Below, one piece after another: positions 41,710 through 50,915 of a stretch of DNA of 51,720 nt. The position numbers were made by a program, and so were the translations under genes. How positions within the stretch are numbered: the stretch's first letter is position 1; every line of letters begins with the position of its first letter. This DNA is from an uncultured Caryophanales bacterium (GTDB lineage: Bacteria > Bacillota_I > Bacilli_A > RF39 > UBA660). Below the pieces are notes generated by a model. That model did no database searches. It had not been told where the DNA came from and saw only the letters and a program-made list of their open reading frames with translations. The stretch is taken from positions 1 through 51,720 of the forward strand of contig CAMOGG010000006.1 in the NCBI GenBank assembly GCA_946614095.1, written 5' to 3'.

Positions 41710-43651
41710 AATAATAAGATATTTAAATGGAAATGAATTACTTCAAAAAAATATTCCGCTTCTTCAAGAAATTTTTGTAAACTATTATGGAGAAGAATAT
41801 CGTGAAAGAATCACTCATATGATATCTCACACTCTTTGGATTGGTTTTCAATCACCGAATGGAATCAAAAGACAATTAAAAATATTGGAAGATAAGAAAA
41901 CAGAAGAACTAGGATTAAAAATACTAGAATCAACTCATTCTTCTTTGAATATACAAGACTTATTTGATGGAAATAGCTTTGAATTTATAAGAAACCATCC
42001 ATTAGAAAAATATCGACTTTTAAGAGAAAATTTCATATTAGGAATAGATGGTAGAAAAGAAGAATTAATCAAAGAAGGATTTGAAAGAATTTATAAGTAT
42101 GATAAAAGTCTAACTATAGAAAAATTTAGAAAAATCTTTGAAACAAAAATAATACCAGAAAAGTATCAAAAAAATAGTATAGTTTTAGAATTTATAAAAG
42201 ATTGTATCGATGAAGAAAAAATAAAAACAAGATATGAAGATACCTATAAAAGAGTAGAACCATTGTTAAAGAAAATAGACCATGAAATAACAGTTGAAAA
42301 CTTTGATGAACGCCTAAAAAACTCACAATTCGATATTATGAATCTACTCTTAATAAAATATCAAGAAGCAAAGCAAGAATATTTAAGGTACAAAGAAAAT
42401 TTTCAAATCTACTATAATCAACTAGCAGAGTTTGAAAAAAAACAACAAGAGTTAAAACATCATTATTACAATCTATTGGTATTAGAAAATATAGAATTGA
42501 TTCCAAAAAATAAACAACAAGAAGTAATTGATTATATAAAAAATAAATCAGATAAAAAAAGAAATTATAGATTAGAAGCAATGATGGAATCACTATTTGG
42601 TAGTTCAATATATAGAACAGGTGGAATTGATGCTTTCTCAGAAGGAAACGAACAAGAGAGGATAAGTAATGATTGGAAAAAAGAAATAATAGAAAAGAAA
42701 AGAGTGAACTTTTTCAAAGCTTATGGAATCGATTTAGGAGATTCTTATGAATCATATGAAAAAAATGAAGAAGCGAGTGAACGAATTCCTTCACCCATGG
42801 CTATAACGAAATTAGAAGAAACAAGAAAAAAATTGATTCAAGAATTTAATCATATGATATATAGTACTTTATCTACTCATCAAGAACTAAGAAGAAGAGT
42901 AGAAGATAGAAACCTATTAGATAAAGATGATTCAATCGATGAGCGTCTTTATTTATTAGGTCAAACGTTTATTAGTCCAAACATTACTAATAGAAATGGT
43001 AGAGCCGAATTATCACCATTATTAATCATTAATTTTGATAATATATATGAAAACTCACTAGATCACAACATTATTCACGAAATAAACCATTTAATTGAAT
43101 TAAGCTTATTAGACTATAATGAGACGATTTATACAACATCATGTGGGTGGGAAATTATAACATCAAATTTAGGCAGTAAGAAAGATTTTGATCAAAGTAA
43201 AAAAAGAGAGTTAAGAGACTATGAATTAATGAATGAAATAATCAATGAAAAGATTGCTCAAGAAATCAGTAGTCAAATGCACGAAGAAAAAATATTTATT
43301 TTTGATGATCCAGAAAAATCAAAATACAAAAATCAAACAAGCTATGAATATTATAATTTTTTAATAGAAGATTTCTATCATGAATTTAAAAAAGAAATAT
43401 TAGAAAGTAGAATAGATGGAAGAATTAATATTATTTGGGAAACAGTAGGAAAAGAAAATTTTGATGCTTTAAATAATCTCATAAAGGAGTTTGCAAAAAA
43501 AGTAGATGGTTATAAAATGGTTTCTCTAATTATATCATTAGAAAATAAGGAAGATACGGAATTAACAAAATTTTACAAAAAGGCAGTAGAAGAAAAAGAA
43601 AAAATATTAGAACAAATGAGAGAATATAAGAAAGAAAATATGATTCATTGA
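41699..43651 (+). CDS. Large protein with HExxH motif, possible metallopeptidase
   Basis: Protein of 650 residues without a signal peptide, so cytoplasmic. The only clear motif is His460-Glu461-Ile-Asn-His464, a zinc-binding HExxH on a predicted helix ('NIIHEINHLIEL'), preceded by 'LLIINFDNIYENSLDHN' and followed by acidic residues that could give a third ligand. Residues ~190-260 look like a coiled coil. The rest is charged and helical. I cannot name a family. It overlaps the small gene before it and ends 15 bases before the ASCH gene. Confidence 0.65.
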   Translation: MEDKIIRYLNGNELLQKNIPLLQEIFVNYYGEEYRERITHMISHTLWIGFQSPNGIKRQLKILEDKKTEELGLKILESTHSSLNIQDLFDGNSFEFIRNHPLEKYRLLRENFILGIDGRKEELIKEGFERIYKYDKSLTIEKFRKIFETKIIPEKYQKNSIVLEFIKDCIDEEKIKTRYEDTYKRVEPLLKKIDHEITVENFDERLKNSQFDIMNLLLIKYQEAKQEYLRYKENFQIYYNQLAEFEKKQQELKHHYYNLLVLENIELIPKNKQQEVIDYIKNKSDKKRNYRLEAMMESLFGSSIYRTGGIDAFSEGNEQERISNDWKKEIIEKKRVNFFKAYGIDLGDSYESYEKNEEASERIPSPMAITKLEETRKKLIQEFNHMIYSTLSTHQELRRRVEDRNLLDKDDSIDERLYLLGQTFISPNITNRNGRAELSPLLIINFDNIYENSLDHNIIHEINHLIELSLLDYNETIYTTSCGWEIITSNLGSKKDFDQSKKRELRDYELMNEIINEKIAQEISSQMHEEKIFIFDDPEKSKYKNQTSYEYYNFLIEDFYHEFKKEILESRIDGRINIIWETVGKENFDALNNLIKEFAKKVDGYKMVSLIISLENKEDTELTKFYKKAVEEKEKILEQMREYKKENMIH

Positions 43652-43666
43652 TAGGAGAAGATAATA

Positions 43667-44062
43667 ATGAAAACAATTACTATTAAACAACCATGGGCAA
43701 CATTAATCGCTGAAGGCTACAAAGAATATGAATTTAGAACATGGAAAACAAAATATCGAGGAGAAATATATATTCATGCCGGAAAAGGAATAGATAAAGA
43801 GGCAATGAAAAGATTTTCTCATTTAAATTTAAAGTATGAATATGGAGCAATCATTGCGAAAGCAAAAATAATCAATTGTATTTCAGTAGATAATAATTTT
43901 CGAGAAATGGCAAAAGAAAAAAATCCTTTAGTATATAAAAATATTATTGATAATCCTTCATGGCAAGGATATGGTTTTCAACTATCAGAAGTAAAAAAAA
44001 TAAAACCTATACCTGCCAAAGGAAAACTCAGTTTATGGGATTATCCTGCAAAAGAAAAATAG
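43667..44062 (+). CDS. ASCH domain protein
   Basis: Cytoplasmic protein of 131 residues. 'MKTITIKQPWATLIAEGYKEYEFRTWKTKYRGEIYIHAGKG' is a clear ASCH start with the conserved QPWA and the E-R-T-W segment, and 'YGAIIAKAKIINCISV' forms the central strand. 'WQGYGFQLSEVKKIKPIPAKGKLSLWDY' closes the fold. ASCH proteins are PUA-like and are thought to bind RNA or modified nucleosides; some cut nucleoside amides. The start has an AGGAGA site. It ends in a terminator shared with the convergent gene. Confidence 0.92.
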   Translation: MKTITIKQPWATLIAEGYKEYEFRTWKTKYRGEIYIHAGKGIDKEAMKRFSHLNLKYEYGAIIAKAKIINCISVDNNFREMAKEKNPLVYKNIIDNPSWQGYGFQLSEVKKIKPIPAKGKLSLWDYPAKEK

Positions 44063-44086
44063 TTCACGTTCTGTGAACTATTCTTT
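44060..44086. terminator. Bidirectional terminator
   Basis: TAGTTCAC / GTGAACTA stem with a GTTCT loop, followed by TTCTTTT on the plus strand and preceded by A-rich sequence that gives a T run on the minus strand. Confidence 0.8.
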
Positions 44087-44514
44087 TATAAGAATTCTTT
44101 TAATTTTTCTATATAAGATTGTTGCATCTTAACATATTCTTTACAAATTTTATGAACTTTCTTATCCATTGTTTTATTATTTAAAAGCTTTTGTCCTTCA
44201 ATAACACCCATATTTGTACCATTAATCAATAAATCTGCTACTTTAGAAACACTCTTATCTAAAACAACATCTTTATTGATTCCATACCATGTCATCATTT
44301 TTTCCATAATATTTGTCTCATGAATACTACTATCAGTATACTCTTGATATAAATCACTAATTTTATCAGATAAAACTTGATATTCATGAAGTTGCTTTTC
44401 TAATAATTCTCGAAATTTTTCTTCGTCTATTTTTTCAATGGTAAAGCTTAAGGCATCTATTCCCATACAACAACCTTTATTTAGTTCATCTAATGTATTA
44501 ATATTATTATCCAT
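44086..44514 (-). CDS. Four-helix-bundle protein, ferritin-like/DUF2383-type candidate
   Basis: All-helical protein of 142 residues. 'LNKGCCMGIDALSFTIEKI', 'FRELLEKQLHEYQVLSDKI', 'EKMMTWYGINKDV', 'SKVADLLINGTNMGVIEGQKLL' and a last long helix give four to five helices, the layout of DUF2383/DUF2202-like bundles found in Clostridia. Glu and His residues that could bind a metal are present but not in a full di-iron pattern that I can confirm. The start has GGGAGG. It stands alone on the minus strand. Confidence 0.65.
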   Translation of the reverse strand: MDNNINTLDELNKGCCMGIDALSFTIEKIDEEKFRELLEKQLHEYQVLSDKISDLYQEYTDSSIHETNIMEKMMTWYGINKDVVLDKSVSKVADLLINGTNMGVIEGQKLLNNKTMDKKVHKICKEYVKMQQSYIEKLKEFL

Positions 44515-44577
44515 ATAAATCCTCCCGTTTATAGTATGAGAAAATTATAAATATTTATACAGAGAATAATAGAAATA

Positions 44578-44606
44578 TTGTATCAAATGAGAAATAATGG
44601 TATAAT
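44578..44606 (+). promoter_or_regulatory. Promoter of mnmA
   Basis: TTGTAT at 44578-44583, 17-base spacer, TATAAT at 44601-44606 preceded by TGG. Confidence 0.8.
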
Positions 44607-44641
44607 AAGGCGACTGAAAAAAACGTGAAAGAAGGATTACC

Positions 44642-45742
44642 ATGAAAAAAGTAGTAATAGGAATGAGTGGCGGAGTTGATAGTAGTGTTGCAGCAATCAT
44701 ACTTCAAAAGCAAGGATATGAAGTGATTGGTTTATTTATGAGAAATTGGGATTCTTTGGCTGATGGAGAATTAAACGGACCAACGACTTCTTCAGGAATT
44801 TGTCCACAAGAAGAAGATTATGAAGATGCTAAAAAGGTTTGTGATAAACTAGGAATTCCTTTATACAGAAAGGACTTTGTGAAAGAGTATTGGGATTATG
44901 TATTCACTTATTTTTTAGACGAATTGAAAAAAGGAAGAACACCTAATCCTGATATCATGTGTAATAAATATATTAAATTTGATCAATTTGCAGAAGAAGC
45001 AAGAAAACTTGGAGCAGACTTTATCGCAACAGGTCACTATGCTAGAATTGAAAATGGAAAACTATTAAGAGGAGTAGATTCTAATAAAGATCAAACGTAT
45101 TTTTTATCACAAGTATCAAAAAAACAATTAGAAAATGTATTATTTCCAATTGGTGATATGGAGAAAAAAGAAGTACGAAAAATAGCTGAGGAATATGACC
45201 TTGTAACAGCAAAAAAGAAAGATTCAACAGGAATATGTTTTATCGGAGAAAGAAACTTTCGTAACTTCTTAAAAAACTATTTACCAAATCAATCAGGAGA
45301 TGTTATAAACATTGAAACAGGAGAAAAGATAGGAACACATATTGGACTAATGAATTATACGATTGGACAAAGAAAAGGATTAAATATCGGTGGAACCAAA
45401 GATAAAATGTTTGTCGTAGGTAAAGATTTAGAAAAAAATATTCTCTATATTTGTTTAGGAGAAGATAATGATTATTTAATAAGTGATTCTTGTGTGGTAG
45501 ATACACTAAATTATTTAAAAGATGAAAAATACACAGAATGTACTGCAAAATTTCGTTATCGAAGTAAAGATGTACCAGTTCAATTAGAATGGCAAGATAA
45601 TGAAGTAATTGTAAAATATCCTCAAGGAGTAAAAGCAGTAACACCTGGACAAGCCTGTGTCTTCTATAAAGATGAAGAATGTCTAGGTGGCGGAATTATT
45701 AAAGAAATTAGAAAAAATAATAAAAAATTATGGTATTTATAA
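44642..45742 (+). CDS. mnmA: tRNA-specific 2-thiouridylase MnmA
   Basis: Enzyme of 366 residues that thiolates uridine 34 of Lys, Glu and Gln tRNAs. The PP-loop 'GMSGGVDSSVAA' (residues 7-18) binds ATP; the catalytic Cys107 lies in 'PDIMCNKYIKF' and Cys199 in 'STGICFIGERNF'. 'YTIGQRKGLNIGG' and 'FRYRSKDVPV' complete the central and C-terminal domains. The length is standard and the start has GAAAGAAGGA upstream. Confidence 0.97.
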   Translation: MKKVVIGMSGGVDSSVAAIILQKQGYEVIGLFMRNWDSLADGELNGPTTSSGICPQEEDYEDAKKVCDKLGIPLYRKDFVKEYWDYVFTYFLDELKKGRTPNPDIMCNKYIKFDQFAEEARKLGADFIATGHYARIENGKLLRGVDSNKDQTYFLSQVSKKQLENVLFPIGDMEKKEVRKIAEEYDLVTAKKKDSTGICFIGERNFRNFLKNYLPNQSGDVINIETGEKIGTHIGLMNYTIGQRKGLNIGGTKDKMFVVGKDLEKNILYICLGEDNDYLISDSCVVDTLNYLKDEKYTECTAKFRYRSKDVPVQLEWQDNEVIVKYPQGVKAVTPGQACVFYKDEECLGGGIIKEIRKNNKKLWYL

Positions 45743-45764
45743 AAAATAGAAATAAGGGTTAAAC

Positions 45765-46871
45765 ATGTTCGGTTTAGAAATATTAGATTTAAAGAGGGAA
45801 AATGGTAGAAAATTTTTCTATAATAAAATAAAAATTCAAAAATTAGTAAAAGAGATAGAGGATTTTATAGAAGAAGAATCTTTTATGGATGACTTTAACT
45901 TTTCTAGAAAAATGATGTTATCATTAGAAATCAAAACAAACAATTCAATAGAAGGATTACATGATGATATTAGTAGTATAGAAGAAACTATTCGAAATAA
46001 TAATCATGGAACAGATACCAAAAGAATTATGAATTTGTATTATGGTTATCGTTATATCTTGTTAAATGGAATAATCAATAAAGATAATTTAAAAAAATTA
46101 TATAGTATTCTAAGTGAAGATTTATTAAGCGACTATTCCAAAGAACATATGGGAGAATACTATCGAAAAGAAGACGTTTTTATATTAGATAGTTCTCTAG
46201 ATCGATTAGTATTATCATTTGACAAAGGAATGAAACCAGAAAAAGTGGAAGAGTCCATGAATGACTTATTTACTTATCTAGATGAATCAGAAGAAAAGAA
46301 TTCATTAGATGTTTTTATAAAATCACAAATTATTCATTTTTACTTTGTCTATGTTCATCCATATTATGATGTCAATGGAAGAACCGCAAGAACTTTTTCA
46401 TTATGGTATCTCTTACAAAAAAAAGCCTATCCTTTTGTCATATTTAATAGGGGAATATCTCTTTCAAAAACAAAATACAAAGAAAGCATTAAAAAGTCAA
46501 GAAAAGGTAATATTACTCCTTTTTTAGAATATAGTCTAAAAACCTTAAAAAAAGAATTAGAAAAAGAAAAGACAATTTATAATATTAGAAATAATTTTGG
46601 AGAATCTCTTTCAAAATCAGAATACGAAATATTAGAGTATATTCTTACAGCAAAATCTCACAAGGTAAGAGATGTCATCCAATTATATAAAAGAAATAAT
46701 AATAGGATAGAAGATGAAGTAATATTATCAGAAAAAATATTTCCATTAATAGAAAAAGGAATCATAGTATTAAATGAAGAAGAACAAACCTTGAAAATCA
46801 ATAAAAAATTTATTACAATGGATAAAAAGAAAGTAAAAAAGCTTAGAATAAAGTCATATTTAACAGAATAG
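45765..46871 (+). CDS. Fic-family protein (AMPylator-type)
   Basis: Protein of 368 residues with the Fic signature 'HPYYDVNGRTAR' (His198 first), which usually transfers AMP to protein hydroxyls. The N-terminal 'NNSIEGL' with Glu63 corresponds to the inhibitory (S/T)xxxEG helix of class II Fic proteins, but Asn replaces the usual Ser/Thr. Residues ~280-368 look like a winged helix ('SKSEYEILEYILTAKSHKVRDVI'). The gene lies 22 bases after mnmA and just before an XRE regulator. Targets unknown; Fic proteins can act in regulation or as toxins. Confidence 0.92.
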   Translation: MFGLEILDLKRENGRKFFYNKIKIQKLVKEIEDFIEEESFMDDFNFSRKMMLSLEIKTNNSIEGLHDDISSIEETIRNNNHGTDTKRIMNLYYGYRYILLNGIINKDNLKKLYSILSEDLLSDYSKEHMGEYYRKEDVFILDSSLDRLVLSFDKGMKPEKVEESMNDLFTYLDESEEKNSLDVFIKSQIIHFYFVYVHPYYDVNGRTARTFSLWYLLQKKAYPFVIFNRGISLSKTKYKESIKKSRKGNITPFLEYSLKTLKKELEKEKTIYNIRNNFGESLSKSEYEILEYILTAKSHKVRDVIQLYKRNNNRIEDEVILSEKIFPLIEKGIIVLNEEEQTLKINKKFITMDKKKVKKLRIKSYLTE

Positions 46872-46881
46872 GAGTAGTAAG

Positions 46882-47577
46882 ATGGATCAAGAGAAGATTG
46901 GAAGATTTATAAAAAAAATTAGACAAGATCATAACTTAACACAAAGGGATTTAGCTGAAAAATTAGGTGTGACCTATCAAGCTGTTAGTAAATGGGAAAA
47001 TGGTAAGAATATTCCAGATATAGCAATCTTACAAGAAATCAGTAAAGAGTTTAATGTTAATATAGAAGAATTACTAAAAGGAGAAAGAAAAGCAAAGAGA
47101 CAAAACAAAATGAATATCTTTCTAGTAGTATTATTAATCATATTAGGAATAGGAATCATAATAACAGTAAATGTATTCTTAAGAAAAAATAATAATTTTG
47201 AGTTTAAAACAATTTCTTCCAAATGCTCTGACTTTAGAATAACAGGAAGTGCTGCCTATAATGAAAAACAAACAGCTATTTATATTTCTAATATAGAGTT
47301 CTGTGGAAAAGAAGATCATACTACTTATAAGAAAATTACTTGCACTTTATATGAAAACTTCGAAGATACAAAAACAAAAATTAGTAGCTGTCCATCAGAA
47401 AACAATAAAACATTAGAAGCATTTTTAAAAGAAACAAAAATAAATGTAGAAAACTATTCTAGTAATTGTAAAAAACTTACTTCTAATACATTATCATTAG
47501 AAATAAAAGCAATAAATGATGAATCAAAAGCAATTACTTATACAATTCCAATTAAATTAAATGATAGTTGTAAATAA
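46882..47577 (+). CDS. Membrane-tethered XRE-family regulator
   Basis: Protein of 231 residues. Residues ~5-62 form an HTH-XRE domain ('IGRFIKKIRQDHNLTQRDLAEKLGVTYQAVSKWENGK'), residues ~76-97 one membrane helix, and residues ~105-231 an extracytoplasmic domain with several cysteines and no recognised family. This plan allows a signal outside the cell to control DNA binding inside. It starts 10 bases after the Fic gene, so both may be co-expressed. Cysteines near residues 114, 136 and 148 may form disulfides. Confidence 0.88.
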   Translation: MDQEKIGRFIKKIRQDHNLTQRDLAEKLGVTYQAVSKWENGKNIPDIAILQEISKEFNVNIEELLKGERKAKRQNKMNIFLVVLLIILGIGIIITVNVFLRKNNNFEFKTISSKCSDFRITGSAAYNEKQTAIYISNIEFCGKEDHTTYKKITCTLYENFEDTKTKISSCPSENNKTLEAFLKETKINVENYSSNCKKLTSNTLSLEIKAINDESKAITYTIPIKLNDSCK

Positions 47578-47582
47578 ATAGA

Positions 47583-47612
47583 TTGAAAAAAAGAAGCATA
47601 TCGTTATATAAT
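47583..47612 (+). promoter_or_regulatory. Promoter of the thioredoxin-like lipoprotein gene
   Basis: TTGAAA at 47583-47588, 18-base spacer, TATAAT at 47607-47612, sixteen bases before the ATG. Confidence 0.6.
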
Positions 47613-47627
47613 AAAAGAGGTGGTAAA

Positions 47628-48332
47628 ATGAAAAAGTATCAAAATATTTTGTTATTAATAATTCTTTCTATGTTTCTTACATGTGCTTGTTCTATGAAGA
47701 AAGAAATAACAGACGCTGAAAAGTTTAAGACAGAATATGAAAGCATTAATGATCAAATAAATGAATCAAATGGAAAAAAATATCGATCTCTATCCATACC
47801 AAAAGAGAATCCTTTTATCTATGCAACAGCTGAAGATATAGTAGAGAAAATTAATAAAAAAGAAAGTTTTGTAGTTTATTTTGGTTTTAAGGAATGTCCA
47901 TGGTGTCGAAGTATAATAGAGCAATTAATCCAAGTTGCAAAAGATCAAAAAGTAGAAACAATCTATTATGTAGATGTTACTGGAATTCGAGATGTAAAAG
48001 AATTGAACGAAGAAGGAGAAATTATTACAACAGATGAGGGAACAGAGGCATATAAAACATTAATTGAAAAAATGGATAATGTCTTAGATAACTATACTTT
48101 AACGAAGGAAGATGAAAAAATTGAAGTTGGAGAAAAGAGAATTTATGCTCCAAATGTAGTTGCTATATCAAAAGGAAAAGCCATTCAATTAGAAACTGGT
48201 ATTAGTGAGAAGTTAAAAGATCCATATGCAAAATTGACCAAAAGTATTAAGAATTATTCTTATAAACAGTTTAAATGTTTACTAGATTGTCTAGAAGAAG
48301 AAAGTACAACTTGTCAAAAAGATATGTGTTAA
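47628..48332 (+). CDS. Thioredoxin-fold lipoprotein with CPWC motif
   Basis: Exported protein of 234 residues. The N-terminus is a lipoprotein-type signal ('ILLLIILSMFLTCACS'), with a lipobox that deviates from the consensus. 'FVVYFGFKECPWCRSIIEQLI' holds a thioredoxin-like CPWC active site, followed by 'YYVDVTGIRD' and 'APNVVAISKGKAI', where the cis-proline strand would lie. A Cys-rich tail ('CLLDCLEEESTTCQ') is unusual. It may make, break or reorder disulfides outside the cell. The start is at 47628 with AGAGGTGG upstream; a TTG at 47583 is part of the promoter. Confidence 0.82.
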   Translation: MKKYQNILLLIILSMFLTCACSMKKEITDAEKFKTEYESINDQINESNGKKYRSLSIPKENPFIYATAEDIVEKINKKESFVVYFGFKECPWCRSIIEQLIQVAKDQKVETIYYVDVTGIRDVKELNEEGEIITTDEGTEAYKTLIEKMDNVLDNYTLTKEDEKIEVGEKRIYAPNVVAISKGKAIQLETGISEKLKDPYAKLTKSIKNYSYKQFKCLLDCLEEESTTCQKDMC

Positions 48333-48337
48333 AAAGA

Positions 48338-48366
48338 AAGGATGAAGTAAAAAACTTCATCCTTAT
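48338..48366. terminator. Bidirectional terminator
   Basis: AAGGATGAAGT / ACTTCATCCTT stem with an AAAAA loop between convergent genes, with A/T-rich flanks on both sides. Confidence 0.85.
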
Positions 48367-49604
48367 TTATTTCGAATAATAGTTACTGTATAGTGAGTAA
48401 AGTCTAGTTCCATAATCGATTGTTTATATTCTTGATAAGTTAATCTTTCAACATCTTCAACTTTATCTAGATAGGGATAATGATACAAAACAATATTATT
48501 GATAAAAGGAGCAATCATAGACATAATATTTTCTTCACGTAGAATTAATCTAATAATAGATGCCTTTTTATCTAATTCAAAATTCTTTTTTGAAAAACAA
48601 TTTCTTTGTTGGAGAACATCTAAAATATTTTTTTGAAAAAGATCTGCATCATAAGTGTATCCACCAATATGAATATTAAGATAATGATGAATCATAGAAT
48701 GAGAACAGTGAATACCCGATGTAATAATTTTTTCTTCTGTTAATTGTTTATATAAAGGAGAAATTACTCCAAAGAATTGATGATAAAAACAATTTAAATA
48801 AAAATCTAAATCTAGTAAGCCTTGACTAGAATACTTACAAACATCAATTTTAAAAGAAAGACTAACATAATCAAGTGAAGTAGGATAATAGATGATTTCT
48901 CTTTTTTTTAAAACTGATAAATCTTTTTTGATAGGTAGTAAAGTAAGTTGATGTTTCTCAAAAGGGTGATGTGCATAAAAATTGTTGATTTCTTGTAGAA
49001 CTTTTTCTTTATCAAAATTTCCAGCTATTACAATAAATTGATTAGCTGGTTGATAAAACGCTTTATAACACAATTCTACTTCTTCTATAGTAGTATTTTT
49101 CACTTCTTCTATAGTTCCTCCAATACTTTGAAAATGTAATTGAGGAAATAAATTTTTCATAGAGGCAATTCCACTATGATAAAATTTACTATTACTCTTA
49201 CCACGAATTTCTTGACAAATAGGGTTCTTTAATTTTTCTAACTTTTCTTCATTAAATGATACATGATAAATTCCATTTAACATAGTTCGAATACCAAATT
49301 CAACTTCTTCAACTGCATCAAAATAATAACTAGTAATTTGATAATGAGTAGAAGCATTCGTATCCATCTGTCTTTGACCTAGTTCTTTAATAAAGTTTCC
49401 CTCATCATTACATTCAACAACATAATGTTCTAATATATGAGCAATTCCATCATGTAAATGATATTCCTGATCATCCAAAATAAAATCTTTACTAAGTCCT
49501 CCAAAATTAGTAACAAATTGAAAAAAAGTAGAGTGTCTTCTAGTGTCTAAATAAAGATAAATAGTCAATCCATTTTTCAATTGTATAGTTTCAATAGAAT
49601 TCAT
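48363..49604 (-). CDS. M16-family zinc metallopeptidase (YmfH-like)
   Basis: Peptidase of 413 residues. The inverted zinc motif HxxEH is His56-Ile-Leu-Glu59-His60 in 'GIAHILEHYVV', followed by 'NASTHYQITSYYF' as in M16 enzymes. 'FYQPANQFIVIAGNFD' marks the end of the first half. It overlaps the preceding M16 gene by an ATGA junction and has an AAAGGAGA site within it. In Bacilli the YmfF/YmfH pair works as a dimer with one active and one inactive subunit; this is the active partner. Confidence 0.92.
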   Translation of the reverse strand: MNSIETIQLKNGLTIYLYLDTRRHSTFFQFVTNFGGLSKDFILDDQEYHLHDGIAHILEHYVVECNDEGNFIKELGQRQMDTNASTHYQITSYYFDAVEEVEFGIRTMLNGIYHVSFNEEKLEKLKNPICQEIRGKSNSKFYHSGIASMKNLFPQLHFQSIGGTIEEVKNTTIEEVELCYKAFYQPANQFIVIAGNFDKEKVLQEINNFYAHHPFEKHQLTLLPIKKDLSVLKKREIIYYPTSLDYVSLSFKIDVCKYSSQGLLDLDFYLNCFYHQFFGVISPLYKQLTEEKIITSGIHCSHSMIHHYLNIHIGGYTYDADLFQKNILDVLQQRNCFSKKNFELDKKASIIRLILREENIMSMIAPFINNIVLYHYPYLDKVEDVERLTYQEYKQSIMELDFTHYTVTIIRNK

Positions 49605-50854
49605 ACAGCTTTCTCCTTTAAAAAATAAATGGTATCTAATGATAAACGTTTGATAAATTGACTAATCTGATCAGCTGATATTTTCTGAATCATTTCATAA
49701 TACTCTTCTAAAGTAAAGTCAATATTTAAATCATGAATAATAAAATCATCAAATAAAAAATACTTATTATCAAGTTTTCTCAATAAATTAATTCTTTTAC
49801 GTTCCTTAATATTATGAAGCAATGCCTCAATTACAGTAGTATCTTCTAATTCACTCATAACATCAAGCAAAGACTGATATACTTCTTTATAGTCATCCCT
49901 ATGAATAAAAGTAGTAATTTCCAAAGCACCGTATCGAAGATAAGCGATAACTTTAGAAGAATAGATTAAATCCTTTTCATCTCTTAATTTTTTACTCAAT
50001 AATCTAGACGATAAAGAAGATAACAAATCTCGAATTATAATTAAATACACTTTATCAGATATAGTCATATTTTTTACTTTATAAACAAAAGATAAGGATG
50101 AATCTTTAAAATTAGAATCTTCTTCAATCGTTTTTACTTTATCTCTAGGTTCTAAATAACAAGTAAAATTTCTTTCAACTTTTTGATAATGAGAATGTTT
50201 AATAGAAAGTATTTCTTCACAAATAGGAAGAATTTCTTTTGATTCTTCACTTCCCATGACATAAATAATAGGTCGTTGCTTTAAAATACAATTTATATAG
50301 AATTGATAAAGGCTATGCGACGTAACAGCATCTATCTGTTCTGGATACCATACAATATCTCTAGATAATACTCCAACAGTATCAATATATTTCCTAATAT
50401 AAATATCTTGATAAGAATGCATATTCAAAAAAGCATTATCGATAGCATTCCGTAAATTCTTCTTTTCACGATCTAATTCAAAAGTAGAAAAACCATCTTC
50501 AATAATCAAGGGTTCATAAATCATTTCTTTCAAAAATTGAATTTGTTTTCGATATAGCTTTTTCCCTAAAGCATTTTTATTAGGAATAGTTAAATCAAAA
50601 ATAAAACATCCAGTTGTTCCCATAATCACTTTATGACAACGTGCACTCAAAATATAAAGTTCTTTCTTAGCAGTTTGAAAAAGTTCTTCTTTTGGATATT
50701 TTTGATTCATATAATTTAGCATGCTAGGTAATAGAGAAATATTTGCTAAATCTTTCTCTTTTTCTTCAAAAGGAAATAATACTTTTACTTGAATTGTTTG
50801 AAAATCATTATTTTGATAAAAAACTGGTTTAGAAGGAATCAATTCAGTTGACAT
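49601..50854 (-). CDS. M16-family peptidase-like protein lacking the zinc motif (YmfF-like)
   Basis: Protein of 417 residues related to M16 peptidases but without HxxEH, so probably the inactive subunit. 'LFPFEEKEKDLANISLLPSMLNY' and 'ELYILSARCHKVIMGTTGCFIFDLTIP' match the YmfF opening, and 'SLYQFYINCIL' and 'IYVMG' resemble the later M16 halves. The start has TTGAGGTGAT and lies in a short divergent region with the threonylcarbamoyl-AMP synthase gene. Confidence 0.87.
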   Translation of the reverse strand: MSTELIPSKPVFYQNNDFQTIQVKVLFPFEEKEKDLANISLLPSMLNYMNQKYPKEELFQTAKKELYILSARCHKVIMGTTGCFIFDLTIPNKNALGKKLYRKQIQFLKEMIYEPLIIEDGFSTFELDREKKNLRNAIDNAFLNMHSYQDIYIRKYIDTVGVLSRDIVWYPEQIDAVTSHSLYQFYINCILKQRPIIYVMGSEESKEILPICEEILSIKHSHYQKVERNFTCYLEPRDKVKTIEEDSNFKDSSLSFVYKVKNMTISDKVYLIIIRDLLSSLSSRLLSKKLRDEKDLIYSSKVIAYLRYGALEITTFIHRDDYKEVYQSLLDVMSELEDTTVIEALLHNIKERKRINLLRKLDNKYFLFDDFIIHDLNIDFTLEEYYEMIQKISADQISQFIKRLSLDTIYFLKEKAV

Positions 50855-50915
50855 AAAATCACCTCAAGTATTATTATATCATAGGAAGAAATCATAAAAG
50901 AAGGAAGAAATAACA

